In this document: positions 23,659-35,114 of the stretch, in pieces
How the letters are laid out: every line of letters begins with the position of its first letter
How positions within the stretch are numbered: position 1 is the first letter of the stretch
Source: Miscanthus floridulus
Taxonomy: Eukaryota; Streptophyta; Magnoliopsida; Poales; Poaceae
Direction of reading: 5' to 3'
DNA length: 64,000 nt
NCBI RefSeq assembly: GCF_019320115.1
Contig: NC_089584.1
Location: 54,061,633 to 54,125,632 of the forward strand
Notes under the pieces: model-generated
What the model was told of the DNA's origin: nothing
The model's database searches: none
The model's input: only the letters and a program-made list of their open reading frames with translations
Program-made: the position numbers and the translations under genes

Positions 23659-24234
23659 ATACTGTGATAGGTGATTGAATCTACCCACATATTGCATAAC
23701 CGTTTGATCCCCTTGCTTCAAAGCAAGGAACTCATCTAGTTTCATGTCCATCACTCCTTTTGGAATATAATGAGCTCTAAAGGCAGTACAGAACTTAGCC
23801 CAAGTTATTGGAATGCTAGCTGGTTGCATAGCCACTAGATTTGCCCACCAAGCACCTGCTGCACCTCTAAGTTGCTGGGCGGCAAACATAGGTTCTTGCA
23901 TCTCTGTGCATGGAATAAGATCAAATTTCTACTCCATGGTCCGAAGCCAATCATTAGCTTCCAGTGGTTCATCTGCCTTAGTGAACACTGGTGGTCTTGT
24001 ATCGATAAAATCAACATACATAGCCTCCTGCCTATTATGATTGCGGCCATGGTTTCCTTGCACCATATTCTAATTACTCTGAGCTATCTCTCAAAGCAAT
24101 TGAGCATTTTCTACGGTCACATGGACTAGTGCTACTATAGCATCAGCCAAAGTTGGTGGAACTAGTGGTGGATCAGGAACACCACCCTTGTCCTATGAAG
24201 AACCAGGAATATCCAAAGCACGAGTATGAGGCAT
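23659..24234 (-). pseudogene. Element C gag, 5' part
   Basis: It starts at the ATG 24234-24232 (MPHTRALDIPG) and holds the gag fold: RPPVFTKADEPLEANDWLRTM, LRGAAGAWWANL, ITWAKFCTAFRAHYIPKGVMDMKLDEFLALKQG, VMQYVGRFNHLSQYAS. D interrupts it right after QYAS. At least three stops occur in the first third. Same layout as gag of I. Confidence 0.85.
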
Positions 24235-24407
24235 CTGTTCATAACAAACCAAACTTTACTCACAAGCTTTTATTGAAATATTAAAAGAGCTTACTGCAAA
24301 CACATTACATTGGGTTTACTTATTTAAGCACAAGCCCACACCTAAACAAGACTACTTATCTTAACTAGATCTCACTATTTACAACTCTACTCTTCTCCTT
24401 GACCACA

Positions 24408-24977
24408 TCAAACCTCGTGATCGATATCCATTCCAGAAACATTTCCGCCTTCATTATCACTTTCATCAACCATCACTAATTCTTCTAGATCTTCTTCCTC
24501 CTCCTCTTCAAGTTCATCATCATCAGCAATGATGACACTAGGGTCCATTGCATCAGCTTGAGGTTCATGATTTGGATCTAGGAGGTTGCTCGGCCTATGG
24601 ACTTCTTCATGCAAAGTAGTATTAAGTTCTTCTAAATCCTCTACATAAAATTCTAGCTCATGCGTTCTAGCTCCAGCTACATCTTCCCTATGCCAAGCCT
24701 CATTTCTCCCTTCCACCATATGAACTAACATATGCTTGCAGTTCTTATGAGCGGTGGTGCGACACTTCAATTGATCCTTTAACTTGCCCACCCGGATGGC
24801 ATCCAAGGCCCTCTTCCTAGTAGCCTATGCTAACTCTATTGAAAGCCTCTGTATCTCTACCTAGGGATCAGGCCTAGAGCTGCTACTGCTAGCACTGTCA
24901 TTTCTAGGGGCAAGCTGGTGACAAGGCACTCCTTTAGGTCCAACGGACTTATGGGGTGTTACCTTGGTGTGAGCCAT
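24408..24977 (-). pseudogene. Element C pre-gag ORF with a histone H3-tail-like N-terminus and acidic C-terminus
   Basis: The frame opens at ATG 24977-24975 with MAHTKVTPHKSVGPKG, then VPCHQLAPR, which aligns with the first 21 residues of histone H3 at A1, T3, K4, T6, K9, S10, G12, K14, P16, Q19, L20 and A21 with one inserted residue. H3 Arg positions 2, 8 and 17 read His, His and Cys, each one CpG transition from an Arg codon. A Ser run, two in-frame stops (after RPDP and IELA), a helical middle and a Glu/Asp-rich tail (DDDELEEEEEEDLEELV) follow to the stop at 24408. It lies between PBS and gag. I do not recognise a named family; H3 mimicry is a hypothesis. Confidence 0.6.
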
Positions 24978-25362
24978 ACTGTAGGAAGCAAGATTAATCC
25001 AATTAAGACAATCTGATCAACATCTAAAGAGCAGCTAGGATGGATTACATAACTCAACCCAGACTCACTACCCAACCCAGACTTGGGGTGAAGGAAGTAA
25101 CAAGTGAATTAATCATGATGCATGAATCGTTCTTATGAACAAAAACATCAAAGCTTATAAGGTACATAACCACAATTATTTTTATATAGGGCATAATAAG
25201 ATTACTACTCCACCACACAAAGCCTTTTTAATCAATTAAGGAATGGTGAGAATGAAATAAGATAAGCCAGAAGCAATTTGGACCAAATTAACAAGTTATA
25301 TCTATTTGTCCCAAATCATTTTGAAGTTTTTGTAAAACAATACAACAAAGACTGTAACGATC
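24978..25362 (-). other. 5' leader of element C RNA
   Basis: AT-rich sequence between PBS and pre-gag ORF. I see no domain, repeat or strong structure in it. Confidence 0.6.
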
Positions 25363-25374
25363 GCTCTGATACCA
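25363..25374 (-). promoter_or_regulatory. Primer-binding site of element C (initiator tRNA-Met)
   Basis: Plus strand gctctgatacca is the exact reverse complement of TGGTATCAGAGC, 3 bases from the LTR at 25378. Confidence 0.9.
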
Positions 25375-25377
25375 TTC

Positions 25378-28300
25378 TATGGCAGAACCTCCTAAATTAT
25401 AGGATCCACATGCACTTGTCACTGTCCAATGACCTCTGACGACTATGCATATGTTCCTGGTAACTTAGGAAGACTATCGGGTGTCCTCGGGGAACCCTGA
25501 ATCATCCACGATTTCCGAGCAGTATCACATTACAGAGTCATTGCAGTATTACAACATTTATTCAAATATCTACATTAGAGTAAAATAGCAGAAGTCTTAC
25601 GATAACTTAGTTTACAAACTAGTTGTTTCAAACCTTACAAACTAAGTTCGATAATTATTACAAACCATAGTAGTAGTGTAGTGGCATTAGTATCATAATA
25701 CAAACACACAAAATAAGCATCCTGCCCAAGGATCACACATTCACTTATCGTCATCGACATGAACAACAGTCATGCAGCAAGGTCCAAAACAGACCTACTC
25801 ATGAGGCTCACCTGCAACAAGGGTCAACAAACCCTGAGTACAAAAGTACTCAACAAGACTTAACCGAAATAAAAACTGAGAAGACTTAGGAATGTAGGCT
25901 CAGGGATTCAAGGTATGGCTTTAGCAATAATCAAAGTTCTTTTGCGTAAAAGCTCTTTAACAAAATTCTTTACTTCAACATATAAAACTTTATAAGAACC
26001 ACATATGAATCTACCATGATCCATAATGAGATCATGAACTTCATATCAAACTCTTTCTCAAACCTTACTCAAGTTTTAGTTATTAAACTACGATGATGAA
26101 CAGTGAGTTGAGTCTCCATAACCGAGGAGCAACGATGATTCAAACCAATTATAACCCAGCTAGGGATTCTGAACCACATGACATATGCAGGTCCCCGACC
26201 TACATATACCAACCTACCCTCAGATCCTCTAAAACAAGAATGGGCCCGCGCCACCCGAGAATACAGTACTCCACCATTCCAGCCCATGGCCACGTGGGTA
26301 CACGCTACTCTCTCCATCTCTCCACTCCTAGTGTGCGAGTAGCCATTCTCGTAATAGAATAGCCAAGTTAAGGCTTACCAGAGTATGTGGTTAGTACTAC
26401 AAAGTCTCATCTCACACAGTTCAATAATGGACGGACCTTAATCGACATAGGCGGAAAGAAGCCACTCACAAGACCTCCATGTCTTGTGGCTCTCACAAAC
26501 CGAGTCCACCCGGTCTAGATTTATTACTTCACATGCTCATATCTCATGATAACATAAGTAACCAAAGATCCATTTAAAACTCGTAGGTGACAGGTAATCA
26601 CCCGACTAAGCATGACTAAGCATAACTAGGTATTTACGAATTAAAACTGGTAATAAGGTAGATATAGAAAAACAAGGTTGGTAATGCACCAATTAGGTTT
26701 CCACTCAACTCCTAATCACTTAATGCAACATAGAAAAGCAAAAGCGATAAAAACTTGTAAAACACAAGGTAGGTTTAAATGCATCCGGGGCTTGCCTTGG
26801 TTCACGGAAAAGTCAGGTTCCTGAGACGTTCCACAATTATCAGATCCGACCTCAACAGATAGATTAACCTCCACTGCAACTTGATTAACTACCATGTGTT
26901 CACCTTTATTCAGTACACATAGTAACAATGCCATGTTTAACATGATGCGGGATACAAAACATGATGCTTGATGATGGATGCAAAATTAACAACTCGAATA
27001 CAACTTTCCTTCGTGGTACAGTTGCAAGTCAAACTAACTAAGCCTTTTCATAACACATACTTCAATTGCTAAGGATCATTACCAACTAATGACCCAAGGC
27101 CATCACTCAATCCAAAATTCAAACAAAACCTAATTCATTAAATGTTACTATTTACTTTTATGAATTAATTATTTAATTCAAAATTATGAAATAAATCAAC
27201 TTGTTCCAATTGAGCTCAAAATTTTTGTAAAGGTTCATCACATGATAAGTAAGTGGCAAAACAACTTTCATAATTTTTGGATAATTAATTAAGCCTAGAA
27301 AAATCATGGAAATCCATTTGTTAATTAATTGAGCAATTTTCATTACATTAAAAAATTACTGAAAAACAACATTTCATATTATTTTAAATAATATACATCA
27401 CAGAGAGGTCACACAAAAATTTTCATAATTTTTCGAACTCTAAATAATTCTACACAAAAATAACAAAAACTATCACTATTCATTCAAATATGCAAAATAG
27501 AAAAATCCATTTTGAACACTGAGTCACTGACAATTGACCCCACATGTCATCTTCTACCTCCCACGCTGACCGCGACGGTGACAGCTCTGACCGATGAAAT
27601 CTCACCGACGACGAGATCACCGGCGATAGCAAAGACGCCAACATGCTCCCCACTACCATGCACACCTATTGATGTCACTAATTGCATCGATCACTGCACA
27701 AAACGAGCACGGCATCGGCCATGGTGGCCACGACTGCACAGTGGTGCTATGCAGGTGATAGGAGACTGGTAATGGTTAAACAAATGGCACAAGAAGGTTC
27801 AGCATCTCACCACAAACACGCTCGAGCAAGAATTAAGGCCAGAGAAGCAACGGTGAAGCTGGGCGACGTTCACAGCGGTCACGGCGGTGCGAGCAATGGT
27901 GACGGCGTGTTCCAGTGGCCGTGGTGGACAAAATGATCAAACAACTGGTCATAGAGCATCATAGGATCAAGGCAAAGCTAGAGCTACCACGATCAAAGAA
28001 AGAGGCGCACCGTGGAGCGCTGGCCATGACGGCGCAAGCATGATGGTGAGGCTATCGGTCGCGGGGAAGAAAGACGCGCACCATGGGTTCCCGGCAGAGT
28101 CAAGCTTCAAGGGTTGGTCTACTGGGTGCGCAAGGAGCAAGCAGAGCTCAAACATTGCTTTGCTGAGGCTGGTTTGCGCTGAGGACACAAGGCGAGCTCG
28201 ACGGAGCTATGGCAGCGGCAGCGGGAAAATAGAGGAGGAGAAAGGAGAATGGCGACGTCGTTCCAGACTTAACCAGCGGGCGAAAAGCGGTGGGGAACGG

Positions 28301-28965
28301 TGCGCTTGACACGCCACGACGACACGGACACATCAAGGCTAGTGGTGGTGCCTGTGGGCGGGCGTAGAAGCCAGTGGAAACATGGTCGGCGGTGGGATGT
28401 CGGCCGCAAGTACTGTTCATCGAAATTACAAAATTGCCACCCACCTATTTTCTCAAATTACTCCCAAATTTATATAACAACTCAAAAATCTCCAAAAATA
28501 AAAGTTGTTCAAAATCCAAAGTTCTACAACTTTTCTTTTATAACCACCCCCTAATTCGGTCCACATTTTGAAATGCAAATTTGAATTCAAATAGGGGACA
28601 TTTAAAGAATTTTGCCTTTTCAAATTACTTCAAATTTTTCATAACAACTTTGAAAACTCCAAAAACAAACTTTGTATAACTTGACAAGCTCTACACTTTT
28701 TCTTTTAGGCTCAACCCCAAAATATGCTTAGATTTTGAAATGAGTTTTCAAAGTAGGATTGAAATACTAAAAATCAGGGTTTTCTTGAAAATTCAATTCC
28801 AAACAAAATTTTGAACTTGATTCAAACAATACAATTCAACACATACCACATAAAGGTAAACTTGTTTTAGTGTATGCATATCAAAATTTTCACTAACACA
28901 TGAATGATGTGCTATGCATATGATGATATGGCATGTTTTAATATTTAAACACCTGAGGTGTTACA
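25378..28965 (-). repeat. 5' LTR of element C (3588 bp)
   Basis: It matches 4965-8537 from TATGGCAGAACC to GAGGTGTTACA. A part of it (27761-28000) also matches the end of the window (63762-64000) with single-base indels as the only differences I could find. Confidence 0.92.
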
Positions 28966-28970
28966 AAGGC
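28966..28970. repeat. Target-site duplication of element C (right copy, AAGGC)
   Basis: Matches 4960-4964 exactly. Confidence 0.92.
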
Positions 28971-29333
28971 GCTTCTATATATTTAATCTATGATGCTTTT
29001 GTTGGAATGGATCATGAACTAGCATGTATTTGAATAAGGGTGTGTAATGTTAGTTTTAAAACTATATTTTCTTCCGCTACTACTACATTTGAACTTGGGA
29101 TGTAATAACTCTTTTTGTACTACCATGTATGTTGAACTACTTGTGGAGTTAAGGAACATGTGGCTTGTATGTTGAATCATGTACGATCTTGGTTGTGTGT
29201 TGGATTATTCAAGATCCTTCATGATACTCAATGGACTATCGAGTTTATATGGGCTCAAGTATGACAGTGCAATCGCTTCAGTGGTTGCCATTATACTTGT
29301 GCTCTTATAAATTGGTTGGTTCTGCCACAACTT
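28971..29333 (+). repeat. Element B, right end of the plus-oriented LTR
   Basis: It ends cttgtgctcttataaattggttggttctgccaca, split here for reading as cttgtgctcttataaattgg then ttggttctgccaca, the reverse complement of the LTR start of I (53480 and 63722). B is therefore a relative of I in opposite orientation. No PBS follows at 29334, so this is a 3' or solo LTR end. Confidence 0.7.
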
Positions 29334-29627
29334 TTGTGAGGTTTGGAGGAATGTTTTGTACCGAGCGAGGGTAGATAGGTTGGAGACCCTGCTTGGTACA
29401 AATCTTTACTTGTGCTTTTTTGTCGATGAGGATGGGTTGGCCGTGACCCACCCATTTCGGCAGAGGTTGGAGTTTTGGGGAATAAATATTACATTGGAGG
29501 GTAGAATGACTGCCTCATTAAAAAACGTTGCGCACCTTTGCAAGGAAAAAGAGTGCAGCACTGAGTTTTTACATTATTGAATGAAAAAAAGAAAAATTAC
29601 ATTGTGCGAGTGCACGCTAAGGCGCCA
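29334..29627 (-). other. 3' untranslated region of element E
   Basis: Sequence downstream of the integrase stop, with 'tgcctcattaaaaaacgttgcgc', written here as two parts tgcctcattaaaaa and cgttgcgc, a type of segment I associate with Tat-like 3' regions. A 74-codon plus-strand ORF (29356-29580) has no recognisable domain. Confidence 0.5.
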
Positions 29628-30640
29628 CTAGGGATAGTATTTTTGAAGGTCGTCTATGTTCCAAGTGTGAGGTAGTTGGTTACCCTCGCTATCTTGGAGA
29701 TTGTATGCTCTGGGTCTGCTTGCAGGAGTAGCCAAGTATGGGCCTACCCATTTTGGTTGGAGCTTTCCTGCCATCTTTGTGTTTTGTTTTCTGACTAGCA
29801 CCATATCTCCTATGTTAATTTGGCAGGGGTTCACTTTCTTGTCTCACCACCAGACAGTTTTAGCTTGATATAAGCGAAGGTTGTTGACTGCTTGGCATCT
29901 AAGTTCTTCTACGAGGTCTTTTGTTAACTATTCTTCATTGAGGGTGCTTGTTCCATCTTTTTCAAAGGTCACTCTTGGTGATTTATGAGTGAGCTCTTCT
30001 AGGAGGACGGCTTCTTCTCTGAAGAGGAGTTTGAAGGGGGTTAATTTTGTTGCCCTCGACTCGGAAGGTATTATGTGACCATATGACTGAGGTGAGTTCC
30101 TCTGCCCATTTTCCCTTAGGTCTACCATGTAACCTTCTAGAGATGCCTTGGAGGATTATATTGTTCGCTCTTTCGATGATGCCATTAGATTGAGGATGTC
30201 TTATCGAGGTGAAGCATAGCTTTGTTCCTATCTGCATACAGAACTCCTTGAATACTTTGATGTTGAATTGGGTTCTGTTGTCTACTGTGAGTTCTCTTGG
30301 CACTCTAAAGCAACATATGATTTGTTGCTAGAAGATTCTTTTGATAGTGTGTGAGGTTATTGTAGCTAGTGACTTTGCTTTTATCCATTTGGTGAAGTAC
30401 TCGACGGTGACTACCGCATAGCAGAGGTTTCCTAGAGCTGTTGGCAATGGTTTGACTAGGTCCATTGCCCATCACTACAGAGGCCATATTGGGTAGATTA
30501 GGGTGGTTTGATCATGTGGTCTGTTTGAGTGCATTGCTGAGAGTTAGCAACCTTCGCAATGATGCACTAGTGAGGCTGCGTCGTTGATTGATGTTGGCCA
30601 GTAACACCCTTGTCTAAACGCTTTTACCACTAGAGCCATG
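29628..30640 (-). pseudogene. Element E integrase
   Basis: From 30640 down: HCEGC zinc-site remnant, WAMDLVKPLPTALGNLCYAVV with a core Asp, VPRELTVDNRTQF with the second, and RHPQSNGIIERAN with the Glu. The C-terminus reads GKLQPKWVGPY and WNIDDLQKYYP before the stop at 29628. At least one frameshift near 30305 and several stops inactivate it. Confidence 0.8.
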
Positions 30641-30857
30641 GGTTAGTTGTGGGAACCGCATGAACCCTCATGTATCTCCTTTAACAGTTGTTTTCCCTCG
30701 CTAGATGCGACACACTTGAGCAGTGGTGCTGTTATGCTAGCCTTGTGTAGTTCATCATTGATGATTCTATACCCTCATGTCCTCTGGTGCATCCTTTTTC
30801 TTCCTCTTTGGTTTCTGGTTCATGATATCCTTTGAGATAAGCCATTATGGGCGCTCT

Positions 30858-31640
30858 CTAGTCTTCGCTATGTATTGTGTTGATGAGCTTTGGTGCTTTT
30901 ATGTTTAGTTCTATTGAGCGTTGATTGATAACCTCATAGAAAACATCTGAGGGTAAGGTGATGCCTTGAGCTATGGCTTTTGCTACTTTGTCAGCCTCGC
31001 TGTTCTCTAATCTTGGGATTGGTTTGGTCATGATTCCTAGGAAGAAACTCTTGATCTTGCATACTGTGTGCAAGTACTTCTATAATTCAAGATCTCTGGC
31101 TTTGAAGCTTTTCTCAATGTAGTCGGAGGTGACCTAGGAGTCAATTTTGATGATTGCTCACCTTACAGAGAGTGCGTGGAGCTTTGATAGAGCCAATATG
31201 ATTGCTTTGTATTTTGCGCTATTGTTTGTGCATTGGAATTCTAGCCTTGCAGCATATCTAAGTTTGATACTGGCTGGCGAGGTTAAGATTGCTGCTATTC
31301 CAGAACTTTTGTTGTATTGTGCGTGTTGTGGGTCCAATCTGCCAAGAAGTTTGTGAGGGTCTGAGATTTGATTGTGTTTCTCCCGACAAACTCTATTGCG
31401 AAGTCATTGATTTCGGTGGCCCATTTTCCTATTTGACCTATGGCTTGTGGGTTCTTGAAGATGTTGTCAAGCAGGAAACTCAAGGGTATAGTGATCTTGT
31501 GTGCCTAGAAATAGTGCTTCAGTTTTTTGGAGGCCATGACAACTGCATATGCTACCTTCTCCATTTCTATATAGAATTTTTTGCTCAGTCGAGGGTTTCA
31601 GATACGTAATACACTAGTAGTTACTTCTTCTGATGCTCTT
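30858..31640 (-). pseudogene. Element E RNase H and second RNase H remnant
   Basis: EFQCTNNSAKYKAIILAL, DYIEKSFKARDLEL and PRLENSEADKVAKAIAQG correspond to NNxAEYEAL, the D-S segment and N-x-EADxLA of the extra RNase H. Upstream, GRNTIKSQTLTNFLADW marks the linker from the first RNase H. Multiple stops. Confidence 0.7.
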
Positions 31641-31892
31641 CTTGATTTTGTTTTATTAGTACTACACTAACAGCATGTGGCGAGGCTATGACATATAGGA
31701 GTGGTTCACTGGGTTGGGGGCTGGCGAGGGTTGTTAGGTTGTGCAGATAGACCTTCAAGTCCTCAAAGGCCTTTTGTTGTTGGGGTCCCTAGCTGTATGG
31801 ATCTATGTTTTTTAGTACTTCAAAGAAGGGGAACCCTCGCTCCATGGACCTTGAAAAAATTGGTTTAGTGTCGCCAGTCTTCCTACGAGCCA

Positions 31893-32465
31893 CTATGCTA
31901 GCTTTCTTGAGGTCAGGGGTTGGATTGCATCAGTTTTCTCTAGATTGGCCTTGATTCCTCTTGCTAAGACGAGGCAACCGAGCAGCTTTCCCTTGCTTAC
32001 GTCAAATATGCATTTCTCTAGATTCAATTTGAGCCCTATGTTGCAGAGGTTGTTGAAAGCTCTACGGAGGTCTTTGATGTGTTCTTGTTTGAGTTTGCTT
32101 TGTACAACGATATTGTCGACATAAGCTGAGATTGCTTTGTCCTCTTTAAATACTTTTGCTTTCATGCGGGCGAAGGTTGACCCTACGTTCCATAACCCCT
32201 CTGCCATTCTTCTAAAGCAATACATTCTGAAAGGAGTGATGAAGCTTGTTTTTTCCTCATCATCTTGGTTCATCCAAATTTGTTGGTATCCTAAAAAACA
32301 GTCCATGAGTGACAAGAGCTCGCAACCAGCTGTTGAATTGATGAGGGTGCTTATTCTTGGTAATGGGAAATCATCCTTAGGGCAGGCTTTGTTTAGGCTC
32401 ATGAAATCAACGCACATTCTCCACTTGCCATTTTTCTTTTTACTAGCATGACATTTGATAGCCAA
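31893..32465 (-). pseudogene. Element E reverse transcriptase fragment
   Basis: NGKWRMCVDFMSLNKACPKDDFPLPRI, LLSLMDCFLGYQQI, RRMAEGLWNVGSTFARMK and AYVDNIVVQSK are RT motifs. The catalytic pair reads DN instead of DD, a single-base loss. A decayed RT N-terminus continues to about 32640. Confidence 0.82.
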
Positions 32466-32640
32466 GTTGGGTATTTAACTAGTCGGATGACCCCCGCATC
32501 AAGCAATCTTTGGACCTCTGCCTTTGCTATCTACTTTCTTTCTTCAGACATTTTGTGAAGCTTTTGCTTGATCGGGGGTGATTTTTGTCGACGTCAAGGA
32601 AGTGCTCAATGATGGACCTATCTACCCCTCAGAGGTCCTC

Positions 32641-32999
32641 TATGGACCATGCAAAGATGTCATTGTTGTCATGCAGGAAGTGGATGAGCTCATCCTCGGT
32701 TTTGCCATCCAACATAGCGGAGATGATGACCTACTTGCTGGTGTTACCTTCAAATAGTGGTACTTTCTTGGTTTCTTCTGCTGGCTTTGCCCTGACTTGT
32801 TATTCTGGTTCATTTGGTGAGGGTATCTTGACTGTTGGCTTTTCTTTGCATAGGTTGTGTACATTTTTCTACCTTGGGGTGGCTGTTTCTTCTACTATTC
32901 TAGCGAGGTCTTGGTTGCCATATATGGCTATGATGCCTCTGGTGGAGGGCAGTTTCATATAGAGATAGCCTAGGTGGAGGACCACGCTGAAAATATTTG
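32641..32999 (-). other. Decayed protease-RT linker of element E
   Basis: Minus-strand frames show only basic, low-complexity pieces (NQNNKSGQSQQKKPRK). I see no firm domain. Confidence 0.4.
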
Positions 33000-33345
33000 T
33001 GACCCTCGGCCAAAGATTGCATTGTAGCTGTATAGCTTGTCAACCACATTGAAGGTTATATGCTCTATTCTACTATTGCTTTGGTCACCTAAGGTTACTG
33101 GGAGTGTGATTTTGCATATGGCTTTCACTTGTTTGCCCCCGAATCCGTATAGCGAACGTCTAGTCGACTAGAGAAGATTTCTGTCTAATTTAATGTTGTT
33201 GAAGGTTGAAGTGAATAGGATATTGGCGGAGCTGCCAGTGTCAACCAGGATCATTGTTACTGCCCAACCAACTAGATTTGTCTTGATGACTATGGCATCA
33301 GTGTGAGGGTAGTCTTTTAGTTTGAGATCCGTACTATCAAAGGTT
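33000..33345 (-). pseudogene. Element E protease
   Basis: ITFDSTDLKLKDYPHTDAIVI precedes WAVTMILVDTGSSANILF, a retropepsin active site (D-T-G). The frame is interrupted at 33346 by F; the preceding gag codons are found at the end of 43470-44316 (ELAMVSH), which joins in frame through the CCAAT duplication. Confidence 0.8.
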
Positions 33346-33350
33346 ATTGG
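33346..33350. repeat. Target-site duplication of element F, outer copy (ATTGG on plus)
   Basis: Reads CCAAT on the minus strand, next to the 3' LTR of F. The partner CCAAT lies on the plus strand at 44317-44321, beside the 5' LTR. The two fit only if the segment between is inverted. Confidence 0.85.
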
Positions 33351-35070
33351 TGTCGACATAGAATTTTTGTCCCGTGTCGAGGACACACGTAGCAAGCTAG
33401 AAGGGTATGCTCGATGGAGCTGTAGATCCACCTAGCTTCAGAGCAAGGATGGTCGATCCTGCGCACTCCTCCCGAAATGTGCCAGTTAATTTGACCCTAT
33501 AATTAACAAGGAGAGAAAGCTTATCAATAATTAAGGGTGGAACTTGCCAGTGTTGCCAGACAGTCCCGAATGTGCGTCTCTGAGAGCCGATATGAAAGGA
33601 GATTAACTAAATAGTCGATTCCAGCATATTCATGAGAATAAATCGGTTAAATCTCATTGGGTTGTATAAGAAGAATCGGATATCATTCAAGATAAATGTT
33701 GTTATTTGAGCATACATTAATCAATGGCAATAAGATGTCAACAATGATTGGTTTATGCTGAGCCAATGATTACAAGCAACCGAACCCTTTTATATAAAGA
33801 AACAATTCAACACCATTTAACCGTTTAATAAAGATAAATCTAATGAACATGTTAGATCTCATCTATCGCTATGACCAGTGGGGCATGAGGCAGAATCATG
33901 TAGGCTGTAATACAATAATAAGATCATGGAGCTAACACATCTTTCAACCTATCTCTACTTCAATGGTCTCGTGATGCAACTGTTCGTGAAAACACTCGAT
34001 ATCGGCTAAAACAGCTGATTCAGGCATAGCGCATAGTTAAAGTCATGCCTTATCAGGAATAGATATACTATATAACGAACCCCACTCCATGGTGCTAATA
34101 GTGGGGTGTGAGGCAGAATCACATAGGCCGTGATAACAGGCCATGGAACGGTTTTCGCTAGCCAATAAATCTAATCAAGACACAACATGCTCTAACCACA
34201 CACAATGCACGATCAAGATTAATGTAAAACAGCCGATAAAACATAACTCATCGTTTAATGCACAGATTAGATTAGTTTTAGATTAACAAACGATGGGCTA
34301 AACAATATATAAGGCCGATCTAGATCAATCCCAATCGGGCAGAGTGATATTGTTGTAATTTAGATAAATAATGAAATCAATAAGCAATATCGGTAACTTA
34401 ATGAATCTACCAAAGACTGCCATTCTAAGGTAGAGCCAATAACTTGACCTTGATCTAGTTCATGTAGTGGGGGATCGACCGGATCGATGCAGTCGTACTT
34501 GAACTAGGCAAGAATCGATAACTAACTTATACCAGAGTCATAGTGGAGGTTGACCGGATCGATGCAGCCATATGAACAGAGGTATAAGCCATGACGGTAC
34601 TTACAACAAGCAGTGGAGGCTGATCGGATCGATGCAGCTATACTTGCTAAAGAACTCACCGAGATCTACTCTACTCCTACTCCTAAGGGGTGGCCGGAGC
34701 TAAAAAAGTAAATGACTTGTATATTGGATTGATTGTTGTTTTTACAATAGCTGGGGTTCAGTATTTATACCCAGGACCTATGCATGACTCCTGTCTAAGC
34801 ATGACTCATCACAATTTTTGACCCTAGAGAAAACATTCCTAATTTAAGATAACTTGGACTCTAATCTTTCCCCTTTTGTAGAGTCCATCATGTTTCATCC
34901 TGGCGCCGATCGTAGCCTTTGTCATTATCTGCCAGCACTGCTTGAAGAAAGCCAATTCTAGTGCTACATTCGAATTAGCTAATCTCAATCTGCATGCAAT
35001 TGATTCCCTGCTGACATGATCTTGGGAGCTTGAGTCCCTGTGACTCTTCTTCCAAATTTTGGTGTAAACA
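33351..35070 (-). repeat. 3' LTR of element F (1720 bp)
   Basis: Plus strand TGTCGACATAG to GGTGTAAACA. It is the full-length version; the 5' LTR (44322-45636) lacks about 399 bases found here at 33761-34160. TATA box on minus at 34762-34769. Three copies of a motif around gaccggatcgatgcag lie near 34474, 34560 and 34622. Confidence 0.9.
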
Positions 35071-35114
35071 CATGCCCCTCAATTTTGGGATAAAAGTAAT
35101 TTTATTCCAAAATT
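35071..35114 (-). promoter_or_regulatory. Polypurine tract and conserved hairpin of element F
   Basis: Minus strand GAGGGGCATG abuts the LTR. aattttgggataaaa (35081-35095) pairs with ttttattccaaaatt (35100-35114) around gtaa. It has the same position and shape as in D, with a T-A pair where D has C-G. Confidence 0.7.

Larger units (their letters stand above)
4965..28965 (-). mobile_element. Element C: minus-strand Tekay/Del-like chromovirus, interrupted by element D
   Basis: Two matching LTRs (4965-8537 and 25378-28965), a 5-bp AAGGC duplication, an initiator-Met PBS, gag, protease, RT, RNase H, integrase and a C-terminal chromodomain are all in minus orientation. The integrase-chromodomain ending and LTRs over 3.5 kb fit the Tekay/Del branch of chromoviruses. 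D is inserted in its gag. Many premature stops show it is not autonomous. It sits within LTR B. Confidence 0.92.
29334..33350 (-). mobile_element. Element E: old, decayed Tat-type gypsy element (pol part)
   Basis: Minus-strand integrase, second RNase H, RT and protease are recognisable but full of stops and frameshifts. Its gag lies at 43470-44316, separated by F and the inversion. B caps its 3' side and its LTRs are not in the window. It hosts B, F and H, so it is the oldest layer. Confidence 0.8.

Noticed and set aside
24408..24806. Reading the acidic ORF as a separate host gene
   Set aside because: It is in frame with the upstream ATG at 24977 and sits between PBS and gag of C, so it belongs to the element.
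25363..25374. Possible tRNA gene fragments at gctctgatacca sites
   Set aside because: Only the 12-base primer complement is present next to LTR ends; no tRNA fold surrounds it.
29356..29580. 74-codon plus-strand ORF after LTR B
   Set aside because: Lies in the 3' untranslated region of E and has no domain or conserved counterpart here.
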